64,000 nucleotides of DNA from Bacillus sp. FJAT-42315 (GTDB lineage Bacteria; Bacillota; Bacilli; Bacillales; Domibacillaceae): NCBI RefSeq assembly GCF_002797375.1, contig NZ_KZ454941.1, forward strand, positions 2,310,667 through 2,374,666. Reading direction: 5' to 3'. The notes under the pieces were generated by a model. That model did no database searches. It saw nothing but the letters and a program-made list of their open reading frames with translations, and was not told where the DNA came from. Position 1 is the stretch's first letter, and the number at the start of each line of letters is the position of its first letter. Below, piece after piece: positions 1 through 8,524 of this stretch. The translations under genes were made by a program, and so were the position numbers.

Positions 1-204
1 GATCGTCTGACTGTGAAGAGGATACAAGCCTTTGAGTTCAGATTGAAGGTCACTTTTGTTGATCCACTTGCCATAGATCCGGTAATAATACTGAGCCAGT
101 TGCACGCAGTCATTCCAAATCGTTCCGCAAATTCGACGTAAGTGAAACAACTGTTGAAGCGTGGACTGTGGCGCCGTAAAGCCCGTTTTCAACGTTCGAT
201 ACAT
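1..204 (-). CDS. tnpB: IS200/IS605-family TnpB, N-terminal part (cut by window edge)
   Basis: The minus frame is open from an ATG at 204 to the window edge (68 codons). Its product begins MYRTLKTGF and contains IWNDCVQLAQYYY, a GKWINKSDLQ stretch and LHSQTI. This pattern is typical of the N-terminal domain of OrfB/TnpB proteins of IS200/IS605 elements, which are RNA-guided nucleases that use an omega RNA from the element's right end. A GGGAGGG ribosome binding site lies 7 bases upstream. The RuvC-like catalytic domain and zinc ribbon would lie outside the window, so activity cannot be judged. The gene reads away from the actP/DUF485 remnants that start about 200 bases away. The family is clear from the residues seen; the element's boundaries are not. 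Confidence 0.8.
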   Translation of the reverse strand, partial: MYRTLKTGFTAPQSTLQQLFHLRRICGTIWNDCVQLAQYYYRIYGKWINKSDLQSELKGLYPLHSQTI

Positions 205-410
205 GAGATCACCCTCCCTTGTCATCATTATAAAAAGAATATACGTTCCCATCAATAACAAATGGAAAATTCCATCCTTTTTTCTTTCGACAAATTTCGA
301 GAGGTCCTCCACCAAACGCTTTTCGGCTGTCCCTAACCGAGATTCATCCCCTCCCTACTCGTCGGACTATGCCCTTCACGCTCCTTGAGGAAGAGGACTT
401 CTCTCGGATT
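205..410. other. Gap between tnpB and the DUF485 remnant, probably holding the IS end
   Basis: No convincing gene lies in these ~200 bases; an open plus frame over 161-388 has no family likeness and overlaps tnpB. The left end of the tnpB element should lie here, but no terminal palindrome could be assigned with confidence. A short GAAG/CTTC dyad near 391-404 lies close to where likeness to the DUF485 gene begins (about 405-411), so it marks a possible boundary. Confidence 0.35.
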
Positions 411-545
411 ATGTTAAATGTCTCTGCGATCGGCTCCATTTCCTGGGTTTGGTTATTTGCTTTTGCTCAATTTATTATGACGTGGGTGCTATGTATGCTA
501 TATGTCAAAAAAGCAAATCAATTTGATCATATGGCAAGGGAATGA
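411..545 (+). pseudogene. Remnant of a DUF485 membrane protein (ywcB/yjcH-like), C-terminal part
   Basis: The plus frame from 411 encodes about 44 residues containing AIGSISWVWLFAFAQF, MTWVLCMLYV and KKANQFDHMA. These are the second membrane segment and conserved tail of DUF485 proteins, the small partners encoded just before acetate permease ActP. The first membrane segment is missing, and likeness stops near the DNA attributed to the tnpB element. The frame ends at a TGA (543-545) that overlaps the ATG of the actP remnant. In intact operons a full ~100-codon gene is followed by the complete permease gene, so this overlap looks like a deletion junction rather than normal translational coupling. 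It is probably not functional. Confidence 0.65.
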
Positions 546-1285
546 CAGCCACTAGCTGGGTGCAAATTGTGAAAGCCGTGCTACTTATAATTGGAACGGT
601 TATTATTTCTTTTCTCGTTTTAGCTAAATTCAACTTTAATATTTTTGAGATGTTCTCACAGATGAAAACTGCTACTCCACTTGGCGAAAGCTTTTTACAT
701 CCTGGAGTAAAATATAAGAATCCAATCGACACGATGTCGATCACGATTGCTCTCGTTCTCGGTACAGCAGGATTGCCACATATATTGATGCGTTTCTTTA
801 CGGTAAAAGATGCGAAAACAGCCAGAAGCTCTGTCGTGGTAGCTACTTGGATTGTCGGGATTTTCTATATTTTAACGATCTTCTTAGGATTTGGAGCAGC
901 CGCTTTTGTTGGTTCTGATAATATTATTGCAGCCAACTCGGCAGGGAATATGGCCGCACCTCTACTTGCCCAAGCACTTGGTGGGGACATGCTGATGTCC
1001 TTTGTATCAGCCGTAGCTTTTGCAACAATCCTCGCTGTTGTAGCCGGACTAGTGTTATCAGGAGCATCAGCGTTTGCTCACGATATTTACGGAGAAATTA
1101 TTAAGAAAGGAAATATCACAGAAAAACAGCAAATGTTAGCTGCTCGCTTAACCAATCCAGCGATTGTGTCCGTTCCCGCTGGTTTCATTGCTGGATATAT
1201 TGCCACCGTACTGTCTTCTGCGAAAGCCGATACCCGTAAGTTTGCTGAAGTAACCGTCAAGGCCAACACAGGGTATAAAGGCTAA
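542..1285 (+). pseudogene. actP: Remnant of cation/acetate symporter ActP (SSS family), 5' and internal deletions
   Basis: The 247-codon frame matches the sodium:solute symporter family (ActP/YwcA). It begins at MTATSWVQIVKA, which is internal in intact permeases at roughly residue 165, and continues through FGAAAFVG, NMAAPLLAQALGG and ASAFAHDIYGEI. After EKQQMLAAR it jumps directly to LTNPAIVSVP, which normally lies roughly 90-105 residues later, so two or more membrane helices are missing in frame. The end (FAEVTVKANTGYKG) is normal. With both the first third and an inner block gone, transport activity is very unlikely. An inverted repeat follows at 1301-1333. The missing lengths are estimated from knowledge of the family, not from an alignment. 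Confidence 0.75.
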
Positions 1286-1300
1286 GAGTCAACTCCTTTC

Positions 1301-1333
1301 GCTTCTCTGCTAACTAGAGGTTAGCGGAGAAGC
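1301..1333 (+). terminator. Inverted repeat after the actP remnant
   Basis: GCTTCTCTGCTAAC at 1301-1314 pairs with GTTAGCGGAGAAGC at 1320-1333 (14 bp, one mismatch, 5-base loop). There is no clear T-run afterwards, so termination may be weak. It sits between the plus-strand remnant and the converging minus-strand gene. Confidence 0.5.
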
Positions 1334-1365
1334 CTAATTGAAAATTGATATGACCCCATCTCATT

Positions 1366-1863
1366 TTAGCCCTTCTCCTCTTGTTGATCATGAGTCATTT
1401 CATCAAAATCGCTTAAGCGATTGTTCAGTTCACTTTTTAACTTTTTTTCTGTATTAACGAAAGAACTAGATACTTCCTGCAAATCAATAGCTAAGTTCAT
1501 ATACTGCTTATACGCAATGTGAACATCAAGTAAGGCCGAATATTCCTTAAGCATCGACTCGGGCGGAGCAGGCAATTCAGACAGCATTACCTGACATGTT
1601 TCCATTTCATCCTCCATAGTTTTAACGACTTCTTCGTTTTGAACACTTAAAGTAGCTCGCCATTCGGACTGATTCGCCATCATTTTTTGCGTAGCTATTG
1701 AGTGTTCCTTCATCAACAGATAGATTTTCTGCATTTTTCTTGCATAAAGTATTTTTTCTTTTTGTTGTTTATGCTGTTGATAAAAGAAGCTTCCCGCTAA
1801 CAAAAATAAACAACCGACTAAAATCATTACTAAGCGTATTAATTGTAAGGTAGATTTGTTCAT
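1366..1863 (-). CDS. Unknown membrane-anchored protein with coiled coil (165 aa)
   Basis: The family is not recognised. Residues ~8-28 form one hydrophobic segment (LIRLVMILVGCLFLLAGSFF) that would act as an uncleaved N-terminal anchor. The rest is charged, probably helical and extracytoplasmic, rich in K, E, Q and M, with patches likely to form coiled coils and a polar tail (MTHDQQEEKG). A GGGAGGG ribosome binding site precedes the ATG at 1863. The size and layout recall small membrane-tethered sensors, or the N-terminal ligand-binding parts of chemoreceptors, but no signalling domain follows. The gene stands alone between the actP remnant and ald. That it is expressed is likely; its role is unknown. 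Confidence 0.6.
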   Translation of the reverse strand: MNKSTLQLIRLVMILVGCLFLLAGSFFYQQHKQQKEKILYARKMQKIYLLMKEHSIATQKMMANQSEWRATLSVQNEEVVKTMEDEMETCQVMLSELPAPPESMLKEYSALLDVHIAYKQYMNLAIDLQEVSSSFVNTEKKLKSELNNRLSDFDEMTHDQQEEKG

Positions 1864-2000
1864 AAGTTTCTTTACCCTCCCTCACTATTTTAATAAACAT
1901 ATGTACTCAAGCTTTCATACGAACTTCATCACTCGTCTATATATACGGTTGAATAAGCAGAAAAGTTTTGTGATTTTCGCAAAATATAAACTGAAAGCAT

Positions 2001-2040
2001 AAAAAAATCCAGGTCTTTCCGATATGGAAAATACCTGGAC
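2001..2040 (-). terminator. Rho-independent terminator of ald
   Basis: On the minus strand a GTCCAGGT...ACCTGGA stem (plus 2008-2014 with 2033-2039, with further pairing inside) is followed by seven T residues (plus A-run 2001-2007). It lies directly after the ald stop codon. Confidence 0.85.
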
Positions 2041-2048
2041 TTTATAAT

Positions 2049-3161
2049 TCAGATTAACTCATCCACTGATTTACACTCGTAACCTAAATCAGTTGCTACA
2101 GCTTCATAAGTAACAAAGCCCTTCAATGTATTTACACCTAATTTTAAGGCAGGATTATCAGCAATTGCCTTTTCAAATCCTTTATTAGCAATTTGGAGAG
2201 CATATGGAATCGTCACATTCGTTAAAGCGACTGTTGATGTACGCGGAACAGCTCCTGGCATATTGGCAACAGCGTAATGAACAACGCCGTGTTTTTCATA
2301 TGTTGGATGATCATGCGTTGTAATATGATCAACTGTTTCAAAGATACCACCTTGGTCAATCGCTACGTCAACAACGACAGATCCCGGTGACATTGCTTTC
2401 ACCATTTCTTCTGTAACCAGCTTCGGTGCTTTTGCTCCTGGAATTAATACCGCTCCAATCACAAGGTCTGATTCTTTCACTGCTTCAGCAATATTGAGTG
2501 GGTTAGACATTAACGTTTGCACACTTGATCCAAAAATATCTTCTAATTGACGTAGACGATCTGCACTCAAGTCAATAATGGTGACATCTGCCCCCAATCC
2601 AGAAGCGATCTTGGCAGCGTTTGTTCCTACCATTCCACCACCGATAACAGTTACTTTACTTTTTCTTACTCCAGGTACTCCACCAAGAAGAACCCCTTTA
2701 CCACCTTTATTCTTCTCTAAAAATTGTGCACCAATTTGAGCGGCCATACGACCTGCCACTTCACTCATCGGTGAAAGAAGAGGGAGCGTACGATTCACTG
2801 ACACCGTTTCATAAGCAATTCCTGTCACTCCATGATCAACAAGAGCTTTTGTAAGAGATGGCTCTGCCGCTAAATGCAAATAAGTGAAAAGAAGCAAATC
2901 TTTACGGAAATATTGATACTCTGATTCAAGTGGCTCTTTTACTTTAATAACCATTTCTGCTTGACCCCAAACATCAGTAGCTGAATCAATAAGTTCTGCT
3001 CCAAATGCTTGATACTCTTCATTCGTGAAACCGCTTCCAAATCCTGCGTCTTTCTCTATCAACACTTTATGACCTGCGCGAACTAACGTGCTAACGCCTG
3101 CAGGAGTAATCGCTACGCGGTTTTCATTATTTTTTATTTCTTTAGGAATCCCAATAATCAT
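2049..3161 (-). CDS. ald: Alanine dehydrogenase
   Basis: Ald catalyses the NAD-dependent reversible deamination of L-alanine to pyruvate and ammonia. It lets Bacillus use alanine and is needed for normal sporulation. The product (370 aa) starts [16 protein letters not shown], the family signature. Conserved Lys75 and His96 (TYLHLAAE) lie in the catalytic domain, a [12 protein letters not shown] dinucleotide-binding loop in the middle, and DVAIDQGG with [17 protein letters not shown] towards the end. The open frame extends 19 codons further upstream, but a GGGAG ribosome binding site 9 bases before the ATG at 3161 and the family N-terminus fix this start. adeR lies 103 bases upstream on the same strand. 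Confidence 0.95.
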   Translation of the reverse strand: MIIGIPKEIKNNENRVAITPAGVSTLVRAGHKVLIEKDAGFGSGFTNEEYQAFGAELIDSATDVWGQAEMVIKVKEPLESEYQYFRKDLLLFTYLHLAAEPSLTKALVDHGVTGIAYETVSVNRTLPLLSPMSEVAGRMAAQIGAQFLEKNKGGKGVLLGGVPGVRKSKVTVIGGGMVGTNAAKIASGLGADVTIIDLSADRLRQLEDIFGSSVQTLMSNPLNIAEAVKESDLVIGAVLIPGAKAPKLVTEEMVKAMSPGSVVVDVAIDQGGIFETVDHITTHDHPTYEKHGVVHYAVANMPGAVPRTSTVALTNVTIPYALQIANKGFEKAIADNPALKLGVNTLKGFVTYEAVATDLGYECKSVDELI

Positions 3162-3264
3162 GATGACCATCTCCCTGTTTTTTATTATATGTCTATAGTA
3201 TGACAATTTTCTAAACATTTCATCATTATAAACAAAAAAATCAGGGAGATATTTTTGTGAATTC

Positions 3265-4503
3265 TTACAAATCTGTTTCTTCTAATTTTTCAATCAATAA
3301 GTCTAAATAGAGAGTAATCTTTTGGTTCGCATCTTTCAAATTAATGTCAGCGATTTCTGAAATTCTTTTTAACCGATAAGCTAATGTATTCGCGTGTATA
3401 TGCAACGCTTTCGCTGCTTCGTTCATATTGCCATCATGTTGCAAAAAGACAAACATCGTCTCTTGCATATTCGAATGATGATCGCGATCATATTTCATTA
3501 GTTTCGTAATCATCGGATTTTGAAATCCGGTTTGTTTTCGAATAGCCGCTAAGTCTTCAATAAACTGAAACACCCCTAGCTTTTCATAACAACAAAGCGA
3601 ATTTGTAACCTTCGGGAATTGATTCTTAATTTTTAATACAAATAATGCTTCTTGATAGCTTCGACAAATACGTAATGGCTGATCAGCCACAGCACCAACC
3701 CCTACTGTGATACCATCAATTTGTTGACGCTCATTGATTTTTGAAATGAAACTGTCGATAAAAGCCTCTAAACTACTCGCATGATCTTTTTCAGATATTT
3801 TCGCCAATAAAATTAATTGGGTATTATCAAACGTTCTAGCCACGATCGGGAACTGTTGAATCGTTTCTACTAAATAATCCGTTTGGCGCTCAACGGACTG
3901 ATTGATCGGTTGAGGAAAATCGAAAATAATCACCGCAAACGGACCTTTTAACTGTAAATGATGGTGCTCATTCATCACTTCTATTTCTTTTAATCTTGAA
4001 AAGTGACCCGTCAATAGCTTCCAAAAAAATTCTTGATAGCTTTTCTCCGTTTCTTTTTTCTTCTTTTGATGTTGAAGCAATTGATTTTTCACTGCCTTGG
4101 CAGCTTCTTGTAAAATTATTAATTTTTCATCGGTAAAGCTTTTTTTAGGGTGAGCCCAAATAAAACCAACTACTTGGTTTTGTTGACGGACAGAAATTGC
4201 TACTCGTTCTCCTAATGATACCTGTTCAATCCGTGGAATAATGACGGGTTCCTCCGTTTCAAACAACTTCGGAATCGCTCCACTTTTCCATAAACTATTG
4301 ATGACATGCTCTGGCACTCGCCGCGCCATGATAGTCGCAATCCTCACCGAATCGACTTCATCTTCATGTTTACTATAAGCAATAATGCGATGGCTCGCAT
4401 CTTCTATCGTAATCGGACATTCCAACTCCTCACTAATCCGATCAGCTAACACTTCAATCGATTCATAATCATTTGCAAAATAATTCCCTGTTGCATTTGC
4501 CAT
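3265..4503 (-). CDS. adeR: AdeR, PucR-family activator of alanine dehydrogenase
   Basis: The 412-residue protein belongs to the PucR/CdaR regulator family. The N-terminal half (to ~150) is a sensory region, a GGDEF-like middle segment follows (~170-300), and residues ~355-405 hold the helix-turn-helix ([20 protein letters not shown]). In B. subtilis AdeR (YukF) lies beside ald and activates it in response to alanine, and the adjacency is the same here, so the assignment rests on family plus position. A GGAGG ribosome binding site lies 12 bases before the ATG, a rather long spacing. No separate terminator was seen between adeR and ald, but the 103-base gap leaves room for an ald promoter. Confidence 0.85.
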   Translation of the reverse strand: MANATGNYFANDYESIEVLADRISEELECPITIEDASHRIIAYSKHEDEVDSVRIATIMARRVPEHVINSLWKSGAIPKLFETEEPVIIPRIEQVSLGERVAISVRQQNQVVGFIWAHPKKSFTDEKLIILQEAAKAVKNQLLQHQKKKKETEKSYQEFFWKLLTGHFSRLKEIEVMNEHHHLQLKGPFAVIIFDFPQPINQSVERQTDYLVETIQQFPIVARTFDNTQLILLAKISEKDHASSLEAFIDSFISKINERQQIDGITVGVGAVADQPLRICRSYQEALFVLKIKNQFPKVTNSLCCYEKLGVFQFIEDLAAIRKQTGFQNPMITKLMKYDRDHHSNMQETMFVFLQHDGNMNEAAKALHIHANTLAYRLKRISEIADINLKDANQKITLYLDLLIEKLEETDL

Positions 4504-4563
4504 ATAAATGTTGTTCCTCCATTAACTTCATACAAGAAATATTATAAGTCATTTTTATCGAAG

Positions 4564-4983
4564 TCACTCACTTTTCTCCTTCAACTGACGAACCCCTTCT
4601 TTACATACACCAGCACTGAGCCAAGAACACCCCTCACAAAGAAAGTCTAGATCTTCTGGATCCACTCTTTCCGCTGTTCGTCTCATTATATCAGATTTGC
4701 GATATACCCCATTTTTCCCCAACCCCAAATGACGAATGACATTTTTATCAAGAGTTGTTACATGTTGTTGTGATGTTGGTGATGCTTCACATATCGTATC
4801 TCCTTTATTAGGGCAAGAAAAACAAGCTTCATCAAATCCGACCACCACTCGAATCATGAAATCTTTTTGCTCATCTCTTATATCATCAACAATTTCTGTC
4901 ATCGTCTCAATAAATTCTTTACTATACCCCATTCCTCTAAATCCGTGAACACATAGAAGATGATGGCCTCTCATTTGTTTCAT
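4564..4983 (-). CDS. DUF1284 protein, cysteine-rich (possible metal or Fe-S binding)
   Basis: The product begins MKQMRGHHLLCVHGFRGMGY, the DUF1284 signature. Cysteines occur in HHLLC, ACFSCPNKGDTIC and LCEGCSWLSAGVCK, a spacing that suggests a bound metal or Fe-S cluster; this is inference, as the family has no established biochemistry. Three ATG codons stand in a row (4989, 4986, 4983) directly after GGAGGGG. The third has 9-base spacing and is chosen, though the second is almost as good. The gene stands alone with no operon partner. Confidence 0.7.
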   Translation of the reverse strand: MKQMRGHHLLCVHGFRGMGYSKEFIETMTEIVDDIRDEQKDFMIRVVVGFDEACFSCPNKGDTICEASPTSQQHVTTLDKNVIRHLGLGKNGVYRKSDIMRRTAERVDPEDLDFLCEGCSWLSAGVCKEGVRQLKEKSE

Positions 4984-5036
4984 CATCATTCCCCTCCATT
5001 GTTTATTTATTATACAACATCATTGTTTAACAAAGC

Positions 5037-5083
5037 CAAAAAAAAAGGAAGTGTCCGCTTTAATTGGGACACTTCCTTTTTGG
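5037..5083 (-). terminator. Terminator, possibly bidirectional
   Basis: AAGGAAGTGTCC (5045-5056) pairs perfectly with GGACACTTCCTT (5067-5078). On the minus strand it is followed by at least eight T residues. It would end the transcript of the small gene at 5177-5356. Confidence 0.8.
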
Positions 5084-5176
5084 TTTTATAAATTAGCTGA
5101 AAGGTTTTAAAGTTTGCAGACGATCAAAATTGACTGTAGGCAAGTAGGAAAAAATTTTGAAGGCTATAGGAGGTAA

Positions 5177-5356
5177 TTAATATTTTCTCGAATCACAATT
5201 CGGACAAACATATACATCTTCTGCATCAAAGATCGTTCCGCACTTTGTTTCCTCAAGAACGACTAACGCTTTTCGCAAATCAGCACGAACACCTTCCCAT
5301 CCACAATCACACTTAATTTTGTTAAAAGAGCCAAACTTATATACGCCATAATTCAT
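5177..5356 (-). CDS. Small zinc-ribbon-like protein (59 aa)
   Basis: No named family is recognised. The product has two cysteine knuckles, CDCGWEG near the N-terminus and CPNCDS near the C-terminus, as in small zinc ribbons of the kind often found alone in Bacillaceae. A longer frame starts with a GTG at 5365, but a GAGGGG ribosome binding site overlaps that codon, while the ATG at 5356 has 8-base spacing and is taken as the start. It is a single-gene unit with a terminator at 5037-5083. A zinc-binding role is inferred from the cysteines only. Confidence 0.6.
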   Translation of the reverse strand: MNYGVYKFGSFNKIKCDCGWEGVRADLRKALVVLEETKCGTIFDAEDVYVCPNCDSRKY

Positions 5357-5497
5357 AGCATTCACCCCTCGGATAATTTTTCAGAATAGTCTCTGTAGTC
5401 TAATATTACACAATACAAGCATGGATTTCAATTTAAATATGTGAATTTTTTGTTAATTTTATTAAAGTCAAGTCTTGTTTTTATTTTTAAAAAAAGA

Positions 5498-5540
5498 AAA
5501 TGGCTGTCTAAACATAGGATCGTTAGACAGCCGCTTTTTT
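5498..5540 (-). terminator. Terminator of the sco gene
   Basis: GGCTGTCTAA (5502-5511) pairs with TTAGACAGCC (5523-5532). On the minus strand the stem is followed by TTTTC and further T residues. Confidence 0.8.
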
Positions 5541-6126
5541 ATTCCTTTATTAGTTGTTCCATATCTAGCACAATTTCATCAAATGGCACATCTTCGTTGC
5601 CGCTATAGCTTTTCACAACGGTTCCTTCTTTATTAATTAAATAAAAGCTTGTTCCGTGCATAATTTGATCGGAATTAGGTTCTGGGATCGCTAGAGTTTG
5701 AAGATTCTTCTCTGCAAACTCTTTAATGTATTCATCATCATAACCTGTTAACAAATCCCATTTACTTTCATCAACATCAAAATAAGAAATATATTCTTTC
5801 ATTTTTTCAGGTGTATCATTTTTAGGATCAACACTAAAAGAAACGATACGATAATCTTCAATACCTTTTTCTTTCAACATTTTTTGCAGATCAGACATAT
5901 TCTTTGTCATTGGCTGGCAAACTGTTGTACAGTTTGTAAAGATGAGGTCAGCAATCCACACGGTGCCCTTTAAATCTTTAAGGCTCACTTCTTTATTGTC
6001 TTGATTGACATGAGTAAAGTCTTGCATTTTCACATCCATATTTCCTTGGAAGTCGCTGTTGCTACATCCAGTGATAAATACGAGTGATGTGATAATCATA
6101 ATTACAATTAAACGAGATAACTTCAA
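5539..6126 (-). CDS. Sco1/SenC-type copper chaperone lipoprotein (BsSco/YpmQ-like)
   Basis: Sco proteins deliver copper to, or reduce, the CuA site of cytochrome c oxidase outside the membrane. The 195-residue product has a lipoprotein signal ending FITG-C (Cys21), then a thioredoxin-like domain with the CTTVC copper site (Cys66 and Cys70) and the distal ligand His157 in IMHGTSFY, so all three ligands are present. The start is TTG with AGGAGGG 8 bases upstream. The gene is monocistronic, with its own terminator overlapping the stop. It lies next to a heavy-metal ATPase gene but is separated from it by a terminator-like repeat. Confidence 0.85.
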   Translation of the reverse strand: MKLSRLIVIMIITSLVFITGCSNSDFQGNMDVKMQDFTHVNQDNKEVSLKDLKGTVWIADLIFTNCTTVCQPMTKNMSDLQKMLKEKGIEDYRIVSFSVDPKNDTPEKMKEYISYFDVDESKWDLLTGYDDEYIKEFAEKNLQTLAIPEPNSDQIMHGTSFYLINKEGTVVKSYSGNEDVPFDEIVLDMEQLIKE

Positions 6127-6239
6127 ATAAATTCCCTCCTACATGCATGTAAGGTGTGATAGTTCAATGGTATGGTATCTCATTCAATTTCTCAACTGAA
6201 TAGAGTGAATGAATCTGAACAATTTATGAACGTGTATGA

Positions 6240-6266
6240 AAAAAAGGAAGGAAGATTCCTTTTTTC
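6240..6266 (-). terminator. Probable terminator of the metal ATPase gene
   Basis: AAGGAAGGAAGATTCCTTTT contains a short AAGGA/TCCTT stem. On the minus strand it ends in seven T residues (plus A-run 6239-6245). Confidence 0.5.
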
Positions 6267-6267
6267 T

Positions 6268-8379
6268 TCAATTAATTTTCATATATTCAACTTTTTCTCG
6301 TTTCTTTTCGATCAAAATTGTTAAGCTAATGAGCGTGACGATAATCGTCGCCCCCATGTCAGATAAAATCGCAATCCAAAGGGTGAGTAGTCCTGGGATT
6401 GTTAGCAATAAGGCGATTAATTTTAAGCCAAGAGCTAACATAATATTCACCTTAATAATTCGGTTCACTCTTTGGCTAATGGAAATAGCGGAAGGCAGTT
6501 TGCCTAGATGGTCTTGCATTAACACTATATCGGCTGTTTCAATCGCACTGTCCGTTCCTTTTCCCATCGCAATGCCAAGATTTGCTGTCGCCAATGCGGG
6601 TGCATCGTTAATGCCGTCACCTACCATCGCTGTCGTAGACGTTTCGGTTAACTCTTTGATTTTTTTCACCTTTTCATCTGGCAGTAATCCTGCATAATAA
6701 TCCGTTAGACCGATGGCTGCTGCAACCTTTTCAGCCGATTTGTGATGATCGCCCGTCAGCATAACCGTTTGCTTAATCCCGCTTTCTTGAAGTCGTTTCA
6801 TTAATTGGTGGGCTTCTGGACGAATTTGATCTGAAACACCAAATAAGCCAAGTACTTTTTCTTCATCAGCCACTGCTACTAACGTATATCCACTTTCTTT
6901 TAGTTGTGTGATATCCTCTTTCACCTTATTCGACAATGTCAGATGCGACAAACTGTTTTCATTTCCTAAATAGTAGTTTTTTTCATTCATTCGGGCCGAA
7001 ACACCTTGACCAACAATTGTTTGAACGTCCGTTGCTTGCTCTATTTCCTGCTCATTCTTGGCCACTTCTTTTACGACAGCAACCGCTAACGGATGGGAAG
7101 AATTTTTCTCAATAGCTCCAGCCACTTGATAAAAATTCGGTTCATAGACAATTGTTTGTTCCACATGAGGCTCACCCTTTGTTAACGTTCCCGTTTTATC
7201 AAAAGCTATCGTCTCTACTTTTCCTAGCTGCTCTAAGTGGACTCCACCTTTTACAAGTATACCATTTCTGGCATTTCTTGTGATTCCAGATACAATCGCG
7301 ATTGGAGAAGATAAGATTAATGCACACGGACAACCAACAATTAAGACTGCTAATCCTTGATAAAATGACGCTCCCCAATCATTTCCGAATAGAAGTGGGG
7401 GTATGATCATCACAAAAACGGAGATCAGCATAATGGCAGGAGTATAATATTTAGCAAATTGATTAATGAACAGTTCAGTAGGCGTTTTTGTTTCTTGCGC
7501 TTCTTCAACAAGATGTAAAATTTTCGCCAACGAAGAATCTTCGTAAGCCTTTATAATCTCTATCTTTAATAGGCCTTCATTATTGACGCTACCGCCAAAG
7601 ACATCGTCTCCAATTTGTTTATCAACAGGCATGGATTCACCCGTAATCGCTGCTTCATTAACTGAACTTTTTCCTTCGATCACTTTCCCGTCAGAAGGAA
7701 TTTTTTCTCCCGCCTTCACTAGAACGATATCTCCAATTTTCAAGGAAGAAATAGGAACGACTTTCTCCTGTCCTTCATCGATCAAGACCGCTTCTTTCGG
7801 CGCCACTTGCAATAAAGCTGCCATCGATCGTCTCGCCTTCTCCATCCCTAGCCCTTCTAAATATTCATTTAATCCAAAAAGAATCGCTACCAACGTGCCT
7901 TCTCGCCACTCTCCAATGCTAAATGCACCAATTAAAGCCACCGTCATTAACGTATCAATATTGAATTTTAAACGAAAAAGGTTTTTCATTCCTTTGATGA
8001 ACGTCTGGTAACCACTAATTGCTGTTGCCACTACGTACAGCGACACAATGACAGCTACATGCAAGTAATCTTCAAGCAGAAAAGCAGAAATAAACAAGAT
8101 CGTCGAAAGAGAGATTAACACTTTCCAGTTCGGACCACTATGGCCCTCTGCGTGATGATGCCCTTCTTCATCAGAATCATCCTGTTCTTTAATAATCGCC
8201 GCTCCATCTGTAGCTAATATCTTTTCGACATTCGATAAATCAACCTCTTCTGGGACAGACAGCTTACCTGAGTTAAAATATATTTTCGCCTCTCCCCCAT
8301 GTGGAAGTTTTTGTATTTCTCCTTCCATTTCGCGAGCACAATTCGCACATGAAAGACCTTTTAATCGATACTCTGCCAT
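6268..8379 (-). CDS. cadA: P1B-type heavy-metal ATPase (Zn/Cd/Pb export, CadA/ZntA type)
   Basis: This ATP-driven membrane pump probably exports zinc, cadmium or lead. The 703 residues hold an N-terminal HMA domain with the SCANC metal site (Cys11 and Cys14), a His-rich linker (GHHHAEGH) near residue 80, the TGES actuator motif, the GCPCAL metal-channel motif in the sixth membrane helix, the DKTGTLT phosphorylation site, and MVGDGINDAPAL. CPC with a His-rich linker fits the Zn/Cd/Pb subgroup. A GTG three codons upstream directly abuts the AGGGG ribosome binding site, so the ATG at 8379 (8-base spacing) is used. A nested dyad at 8423-8472 in the promoter region could be a metal-sensor operator. 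The exact metal is not determined by sequence. Confidence 0.88.
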   Translation of the reverse strand: MAEYRLKGLSCANCAREMEGEIQKLPHGGEAKIYFNSGKLSVPEEVDLSNVEKILATDGAAIIKEQDDSDEEGHHHAEGHSGPNWKVLISLSTILFISAFLLEDYLHVAVIVSLYVVATAISGYQTFIKGMKNLFRLKFNIDTLMTVALIGAFSIGEWREGTLVAILFGLNEYLEGLGMEKARRSMAALLQVAPKEAVLIDEGQEKVVPISSLKIGDIVLVKAGEKIPSDGKVIEGKSSVNEAAITGESMPVDKQIGDDVFGGSVNNEGLLKIEIIKAYEDSSLAKILHLVEEAQETKTPTELFINQFAKYYTPAIMLISVFVMIIPPLLFGNDWGASFYQGLAVLIVGCPCALILSSPIAIVSGITRNARNGILVKGGVHLEQLGKVETIAFDKTGTLTKGEPHVEQTIVYEPNFYQVAGAIEKNSSHPLAVAVVKEVAKNEQEIEQATDVQTIVGQGVSARMNEKNYYLGNENSLSHLTLSNKVKEDITQLKESGYTLVAVADEEKVLGLFGVSDQIRPEAHQLMKRLQESGIKQTVMLTGDHHKSAEKVAAAIGLTDYYAGLLPDEKVKKIKELTETSTTAMVGDGINDAPALATANLGIAMGKGTDSAIETADIVLMQDHLGKLPSAISISQRVNRIIKVNIMLALGLKLIALLLTIPGLLTLWIAILSDMGATIIVTLISLTILIEKKREKVEYMKIN

Positions 8380-8422
8380 AAAAGGCACCCCTTTTCTTGA
8401 ACGTCATTTAAGTTGATGATAA

Positions 8423-8472
8423 CATATTTTCCAAATTATATATATGATTATATGCTCATATTAGAAAATATG
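8423..8472 (-). promoter_or_regulatory. Nested dyads upstream of the metal ATPase, candidate ArsR/SmtB-type operator
   Basis: ATATGA-8 bases-TCATAT at 8442-8461 is a palindrome of the type bound by CzrA/CadC-like sensors. It sits inside a wider repeat, CATATTTTC (8423-8431) with GAAAATATG (8464-8472). No ArsR-family gene is in the window, so the regulator would act from elsewhere. This is inference from position and shape. Confidence 0.45.
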
Positions 8473-8524
8473 TACCAGCTTCAAAAGGTGTGCAGTTCCG
8501 CAACGCTCCCAATTTCAAATGATG

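Noticed and set aside
161-388. 75-codon plus frame near the left edge
   Set aside because: It overlaps tnpB in antisense, has low-complexity composition and no recognisable domain.
6236-8011. Long plus-strand open frames inside the metal ATPase gene
   Set aside because: They lie antisense to a gene with full P-type ATPase motifs, have no ribosome binding sites and no family likeness.
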